From contig JAQGEQ010000133.1 in the NCBI GenBank assembly GCA_034620365.1, forward strand, positions 1-64,000: a stretch of 64,000 bases of DNA, read 5' to 3'. Made by a program: the position numbers and the translations under genes. The notes under the pieces were generated by a model. The model did not search any database, had not been told where the DNA came from, and saw only the letters and a program-made list of their open reading frames with translations. This DNA is from Pegea sp. RAD2-039 (lineage: Eukaryota > Chordata > Thaliacea > Salpida > Salpidae). Below, piece by piece: positions 60,020 through 64,000 of the stretch; the first letter of the stretch is position 1, and every line of letters begins with the position of its first letter.

Positions 60020-61560
60020 GATTGAAATATTTCTTTACTTTTCATTTCTTATCAGTTTGTTGTAATCTAGAGTTTTTGAATCAACTTTAGGAGAATATTG
60101 TTTATAATTTTATTGAACAAACTTTTGTTGAAAAATAATTTTCTTTTTTTCAAATTTTAAATAAATTGTGTATACAAAAATAACTCATCAAAAAGAAATA
60201 AAAATACAAAATTAGTTTTAAACTTTAATTTTTTTATCAATCTGAAATATAAATAAAAACACTAATTTCACTAGCGAGAAAATCTGTTGCTTTACAAATA
60301 CAAGAAAAAGTAAATAGCTAGTTTGTTATGGTAATGAAGGTATTCTATTTATGCTATTATTGAACATAGCTAAAGTACTTATTTTCCCCTCTTCCATGTC
60401 AATTCAAAAAGTTTTTATCAGATTTATTGTTGATTAAAAAATTTGATTTATTACAAAAAAATCAATATTAAAAATACTAATTAAATTGACAAAGTAAAAT
60501 AGTAGATAATTTGATAGTTTTTTAATACATAAAAATGTATGTTAAAAAGTTTTAAGTTACTTTACAGTGAAAATAAAAAAATAATTTCCTATAAAAATTC
60601 ATTTTTTTATTGATACGAAAAGTTACAAGTTAAACTAGTTTTGTTTTCAATCTAAACTTTATTATTCATAATTTAAACAAAGTTTAAAAGTAAGCTTTAA
60701 AATTCAAGTTTTCAAATATCACTTACAAAAACATAGCCTGAAGCAATGCAAGGATTTCAAAATTATTTATATTCAGAGACGTCTAGCGTCAACTTTTTCA
60801 AATATAAAAACAAAAACTTATTTGTTGTTATGATTTTTTATAAAAAAACAATTTTACTTACACAAAAAAAACAATTTTGCTTAAATTTAATATACTGTAT
60901 AAAGTAAACTTTAATATTTTCTTAAAACTACTTAATTTAGAAAATAAATAATGAATGTTTTGGAGAAGATGATTCTATATTGTTATTTTTAATGACAGTA
61001 AAATAAAAAAAAAATATGTTGTCATTCAAGGGTAACATTGTTTGCAACATAAAAACATAAATTATATAACAAACTTATTTTGACATCGGCTATATGTTGA
61101 TAAAGAGAAACGTTAACTCAAAAAACGTCTTGAATTCAGTCACTACATAACTTGCAGCATTAAAAGATCACCTTAACGATTAGATTTTTGATTGATGACG
61201 TTGTTAAAAATATTACAATGATACTTAATTTAATAAACTTTTATAATATCCACACATAATATTTTTTTTAATTTTTTACCAAAAAATTATAATAAAATAC
61301 TACAACCATATTTTAAACACTTCCTTCGAAAACAGTTTTAGTTTTGTGGGCTAACAAAATTACCCACTGATAAAAGTTACAAAAAATACCTACTTAAATT
61401 GTTAAAAAAATCCTAAATTATCCTTTTGACAAAAATATAAGTTTTCAGCAGTTATACAAATAACTTAGTGCATAATGCAGTTTAGTTTTAAACCTTTGAA
61501 GAATTCCTTAAAAGTAAAATTATTACAAATACATTTTATATATTGCTAATTAAATGAGTT
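60020..61560. other. A+T-rich DNA, nothing recognised
   Basis: Simple A+T-rich sequence. GACGTCTAGCGTCAACTTTT near 60779 is a minor GC-richer patch resembling part of the family-B core, too short to assign. Confidence 0.45.
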
Positions 61561-61564
61561 TTAG

Positions 61565-61765
61565 TAAAACTGATGTAAACACTAAAAAAGAATGTACTTG
61601 AATCTTAATGTCACTGAGCAACATTCTTTTTTCTAGTAAACAAAAAGGTATTACTATTACAATCTCCAAAAGTATAAATATAAAACTGTTGTGGAGACAT
61701 CTTGTGAATGAAGAATTAAAAAATAAAATAAAATTTTTAACTTCTGTTAATATTAAGCTTTTTCA
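61565..61765 (+). repeat. Direct repeat family D, copy 1
   Basis: AAAACTGATGTAAACACTAAAAAAGAATG, CACTGAGCAACATTCTTTTTT and GTGGAGACATCTTGTGAATGAAG match 62500-62660 in the same order, about 925 bases away. The open frames over each copy run on different strands, so neither looks conserved as a gene. Confidence 0.65.
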
Positions 61766-62494
61766 TGAGTCGCTTAATAATTTAAAAGGGTGAAAATAAA
61801 AGTTATAAATAAGAAATTTAAAAAATAATAATTTTTTAACTCATTATTGCTAGTTTTTACTAGAATTATTTTTTGACTATTTTGGTACCCACTAAATTCA
61901 TCATTAATTTATAAAAAGAAAAGAAAATTTAAGTAAATTTCTCAAAGAATAAATGAATAAAATATTTTTAGGTAGTATTATCATAAAAATTTGTGAATGA
62001 AATCAATATCCAGTTTATTACAACAAGTTCTTCAAAATTTCAAAACTTTGATATTGACAAACTTTTGATGTCAAATTACAAATCACGCCAAGTAATTTTA
62101 TCAAATGGAACTTTTAAGCAGATTTAAATTCAAAAGTGTGATGTTATTTTTTAATTGTAATTATTGGATTAATCTACCAACAATGGTGGATATCAAAAAT
62201 AACAAGAGTTATAACTTTGTCTAATCATGAGCTAAGAACATATCTTCTTATAAAAATATATTTTCATCTAAAATTTGTCCGGAGAAAAATTAGTTTTAAA
62301 GTTTTTATTTTTCTTTAAAAGTTTGATTCATTTAAAATATTAGGACAATATATTATTTTTTTTGTCAACAATTTAATAAATAATTTATTTCCTACTTTTC
62401 AGTACATTTTAATTTAACAATTTTTAATTATTCCAAACTAAAACTATTGCAAATACTTTTTAGTAAACCCAGTAAGAACCCTTACAGTAAGTAC

Positions 62495-62670
62495 GAGATT
62501 AAACAAAACTGAAATGAATACTAAAAAATAATGTTTTGTTAGCTCAAAGTCACTGAGCAACAGTATTTCTTTAACAGATCTAAAGGTTTCATTATAATTT
62601 TTAAAAAATAAAATACAGTAAGTATAGTGACATCTTGTGGTTGAAAAATAAATAGCAAAATTACAATCAT
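62495..62670 (+). repeat. Direct repeat family D, copy 2
   Basis: AAAACTGAAATGAATACTAAAAAATAATG, CACTGAGCAACAGTATTTCTTT and AGTGACATCTTGTGGTTGAA. The last block resembles the GACATCTAGTGG-type tails seen at the ends of many animal short repeats. Confidence 0.65.
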
Positions 62671-62689
62671 ATATAAAAATATTTTTCAA

Positions 62690-63300
62690 TTTAAGTTTGA
62701 CAAATAAAAACTCCAATAAAAGTGAGACAAATTGAAAATAATAAGTTAAAGTTTTACAACAAAAATATATGATAAAAATTGTTTGAAAAAATTCTTTTTT
62801 AAAGTTTTGTGTTCTTCTAAACTTAGTTTGTTATTGTAAAAACAGTTGAATGAAATTAGTTTCTAAAATTTTTTTACGGATTACCTTTTAAAGTAACGCA
62901 TATTAAACACTATTTCATTTTTTGAAAAAGAATTATTTAGAATATAATATGAATTGTAACGATAACAATAAAATGATAAAAGTATTATTGAACTATAAAT
63001 CGGGTTTTATTATTGTTACAAAACATATAAATTTTATATTTACATCAAATGTTTTTGTATATAGCTTTTCTATATGTCTGACATAAAAACTTCTATATAT
63101 TTCTAATCTAAAGCGTAAGAAGTAAAAAAGTAAAATTAATTTAGAATTGTTGTCAAAGGAAAGCTTATATCATAGTATAAATTGAAAAGAAAACTTTGTA
63201 TGGAAAATTAAAATTCTGAATTGATTTGCGTCCGGACAAACTCTAGATCAAGAGAAGTTGTTAAGAGGAAGAAGTATTATTAATAGTTATGATTGACATT
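62690..63300. other. A+T-rich DNA, nothing recognised
   Basis: No supported gene. GCGTCCGGACAAACTCTAGATC near 63229-63250 is a diverged 26-base-type motif containing a CCGG site. Confidence 0.4.
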
Positions 63301-63541
63301 GATCCTTTTACCTCAAACATTTTGAAATCGACAACTTGTCGGTGATCTAATTATTAATTTGAAATTAGTGGGTTTAATTAACATTAAACAAAATCTTATA
63401 AAAAGTCATACCACATTTACTTCCTTATAAAATAGATTTAAAAAGGTTTTAATCAAGCATTTTCATAGAACAAGTAAACAACTTTTTTGAAAATTGAAGA
63501 TAAATATATAATTCTAATTAAAACCTATTATCCTACATCAG

Positions 63542-63686
63542 TAAATTGATATCCGCTGAATTGAAAAAATTTAAATCTGAAAAAGGCAACAATTTAACCA
63601 AAATCAACGAAAAATTTTCTAAATTGTCTATATCAATAGATGAATGTCTTTACAAACAAACCTGTCACACTAGCACTGTTAATTAG
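63542..63686 (+). CDS. Candidate terminal exon, family unknown
   Basis: After TATCCTACATCAG (AG at 63540-63541) one frame reads KLISAELKKFKSEKGNNLTK, then INEKFSKLSISIDECLYKQT, CHTSTVN and TAG, 47 codons. It is entered after one base of a split codon. Regular spacing of hydrophobic and charged residues suggests a helical segment. An upstream block, ATG at about 63290 reading MIDIDPFTSNILKSTTCR and ending at a CG|GTGATC donor, could be an earlier exon, but the phase was not confirmed. No family is recognised. Confidence 0.4.
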
Positions 63687-64000
63687 TGGGTTTTTCAGAG
63701 AAATGAGTTTTAGTCTGGCTACCAATGAACTCAGTCAGAAGATTTGATGGATTTTTAGGGAAAATGATTTTATTTCAAACTTAATTATGTATTGAAAAAA
63801 GTGGATTTACTCATTCGAAGTTTTTTTACTAGTTTTTAATTTCTTGCAATTTAATTATCAAGAATATTTTGTACAAAAAATATTATTAGCTTATCTGAAG
63901 ATAAAAGTAGTTTTTGCAGGATATACATCTTTAAAAAAGTAATTTTTAATCAGAAACTATAAAAAAAATCTTTTAAAAAATTAGACTTTAATTAGCAGTT

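Noticed and set aside
62444-62716. Minus-strand 90-codon frame over repeat D
   Set aside because: The other repeat D copy is open on the opposite strand only. Hydrophobic Phe/Tyr/Leu composition is typical of random A+T-rich sequence.

Overview
The window is animal (metazoan) nuclear DNA: very A+T-rich, gene-poor and repeat-dense. Coding traces are short exons with GT-AG borders. Three of the four introns I could define by frame-matched joints are only 48-53 bases long. The recognisable families are animal ones: a C2H2 zinc-finger exon, an HP1-type chromoshadow domain and a matrix metalloproteinase (MMP). I cannot place the species. TGACGTCA-rich DNA and tiny introns fit several lineages, and an ascidian is only a guess. 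No rRNA, tRNA, CRISPR or bacterial-type gene was seen.

Layout. 0-10.7 kb is almost all dispersed repeat: three direct copies of one family, the first continuing into a left arm whose inverted counterpart lies near 42.3-45.4 kb. 10.8-32 kb is the least repetitive part and holds nearly all coding traces. These are a broken MMP (+), an unidentified three- to four-exon gene (-), a 213-codon Lys/Arg/Gln/Glu-rich ORF (+), fragments of another repeat family (15-22 kb), two possible terminal exons (+, 22.4 and 22.9 kb), the HP1-like gene (-), a dead zinc-finger fragment (+, 26 kb), a possible degraded PHD-like ORF (27.2 kb), a cluster of seven TGACGTCA sites (27.5-28.0 kb) and the four-finger zinc-finger gene (-, 29.3-30.4 kb). 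32-60 kb is a mosaic of diverged repeat modules in both orientations, shuffled in order. 60-64 kb is mostly unique A+T-rich DNA with one short direct-repeat pair and one good exon candidate (63.5 kb).

The main conclusion is decay. The MMP has a frameshift in the cysteine-switch codon plus a nonsense codon. The HP1-like gene has an in-frame TAG but intact splice phases. The 11-12 kb gene has an in-frame TAA. The zinc-finger gene ends at stop codons inside a former fifth finger, and a second zinc-finger copy is shattered. Several unrelated genes broken together suggest a region under relaxed selection, such as a sex-limited, pericentromeric or otherwise low-recombination segment, or a set of duplicated fragments. 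That is inference. A second theme is that one repeat family carries a 14-base CTCF-like core (CCGCTAGGTGGCGC) on opposite strands left and right of the gene-bearing centre.

Short exons were read by eye. In DNA this A+T-rich, 30-40-codon open frames occur by chance, so low-confidence exon calls rest on splice borders and residue composition only.
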